Of a stretch of 5,358 nt of DNA, positions 4,737 through 5,358 are shown piece after piece. The notes under the pieces are model-generated. The model did no database searches. It was not told where the DNA came from and saw only the letters and a list, made by a program, of their open reading frames with translations. How positions within the stretch are numbered: the stretch's first letter is position 1; each line of letters opens with the position of its first letter. This DNA comes from Chloroflexota bacterium. Lineage in GTDB: Bacteria > Chloroflexota > Dehalococcoidia > UBA2979. The stretch is taken from contig JAQCJS010000100.1 of assembly GCA_027592975.1 (NCBI GenBank), positions 1 to 5,358 on the forward strand, given 5' to 3'. The translations under genes were made by a program, and so were the position numbers.

Positions 4737-5358
4737 TCAGTTCTGCGCGTTGATCGCCGCGCGGATTGCCCCCAGCAGCGCGCTGGTGTCGAACGGCTTC
4801 TCCAGGAACCGGACGTCGCCTTGCGCCAGGCGGCGGCTGGTGCGTTCCCCCTCCACGTCGCCGGTGACGAAGAGGATGCGGACCTCCATGTGGGGCCAGC
4901 GGTCGCAGATCTGGTCGTACAGCGTCGCGCCGTCCATGCCGGGCATTCGCATGTCGGCCACCACCAGGTCGTAGGTCGCCACCTCCAGGCGGCGGATCGC
5001 CTCGTCACCGCTCGCGGCGGTGGTGACCAGGTAGCCGGCGTGGCTCAGGATCTCGCTCGTCAGCGCGCGGATGGGCAGCTCGTCGTCCACCACCAGCACG
5101 CGCTCGCCGCGTGCCGTCGCCGCCACCGGGGGCGACGCCGCCGGGCGCGCTGCCTCGCTGTCGCGGATGACGGGCAACTCGATGACGAAGTTCGCGCCGC
5201 CGGACGCGGACGGCTCCACCCATACGCGGCCGCCGTGCTGGGTGATCACGCCATACGCGGTCGACAGGCCCATGCCCTGCCCGTGCCCGACGTCCCGCGT
5301 GGTGAAGAACGGCTCGAACACCCGGTCGCGCATGTCCTCCGGCACGCCGGTGCCGTCG
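4737..5358 (-). CDS. Hybrid sensor histidine kinase, C-terminal part (HATPase end plus receiver domain)
   Basis: The gene enters from the right edge; 206 residues are visible, beginning DGTGVPED. The first ~60 residues are the end of a histidine kinase ATPase domain: DGTGVP matches the G1 box, VFEPFFTTRD the F box (about 13-22), and GHGQGMGLSTAYGVI the G2 box and following helix. An Ala/Pro-rich linker (about 65-83) leads to a receiver domain (about 85-204): RVLVVDDE with acidic D91-D92, the phospho-acceptor D135 in VVADMRMPGMDG, T165 in FVTGD and K187 in LEKPF. All phosphotransfer residues are intact. No output domain follows the receiver, so it probably serves as an internal relay or a feedback module. 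The histidine (HisKA) and sensor parts lie outside the window, so the signal is unknown. The stop TGA at 4739-4737 is followed by a 131-bp spacer before the HTH gene. Confidence 0.94.
   Translation of the reverse strand, partial: DGTGVPEDMRDRVFEPFFTTRDVGHGQGMGLSTAYGVITQHGGRVWVEPSASGGANFVIELPVIRDSEAARPAASPPVAATARGERVLVVDDELPIRALTSEILSHAGYLVTTAASGDEAIRRLEVATYDLVVADMRMPGMDGATLYDQICDRWPHMEVRILFVTGDVEGERTSRRLAQGDVRFLEKPFDTSALLGAIRAAINAQN

Overview
The window is a very GC-rich piece of bacterial chromosome with ordinary housekeeping-type genes at high density, most of them complete. Two features suggest a Chloroflexota (Thermomicrobia/Dehalococcoidia-like) source: a lipoprotein with a long Pro/Thr/Ser linker followed by a CTTAQGLGG-type cysteine motif, and a small HTH protein of a kind I associate with that phylum. 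This is inference from protein style and base composition; no rRNA or other marker gene is present.

Layout, left to right. At 1-855 (+) is the C-terminal three quarters of a NifS/IscS-type cysteine desulfurase, cut by the left edge. Facing it on the minus strand are a 41-residue single-span membrane peptide (886-1011) and a single-domain rhodanese (1257-1601). Their spacer contains a set of competing hairpins (1029-1069) and a strong 10-bp hairpin (1197-1222). A 323-bp divergent intergenic region (1602-1924) carries a degenerate 15-bp tandem repeat (1722-1807) and a possible promoter ending in TACAAT. It precedes a plus-strand pair overlapping by ATGA: a glyoxylate/hydroxypyruvate reductase of the GRHPR type (1925-2926) and an orotate-phosphoribosyltransferase-like protein whose catalytic loop is not canonical (2923-3600). 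A lipoprotein (3646-4317) follows and ends at a hairpin shared with a convergent small HTH protein (4378-4605, -). On the right, 4737-5358 (-) is the C-terminal end of a hybrid histidine kinase (HATPase end plus receiver), cut by the right edge.

How the genes fit together. The desulfurase and rhodanese both handle protein-bound persulfide sulfur and may share a pathway, although they are convergent rather than co-transcribed. The reductase and the phosphoribosyltransferase-like gene are almost certainly one translationally coupled unit, an unusual pairing. The kinase and the HTH gene run in the same direction but are separated by a lower-GC spacer that appears to hold its own promoter.

I see no CRISPR array, insertion sequence, prophage, tRNA/rRNA or recognisable defence system. 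The points most worth a second look are the catalytic-loop change in the OPRT-like protein, the mutually exclusive hairpins ahead of the small membrane peptide, and the 15-bp tandem repeats.
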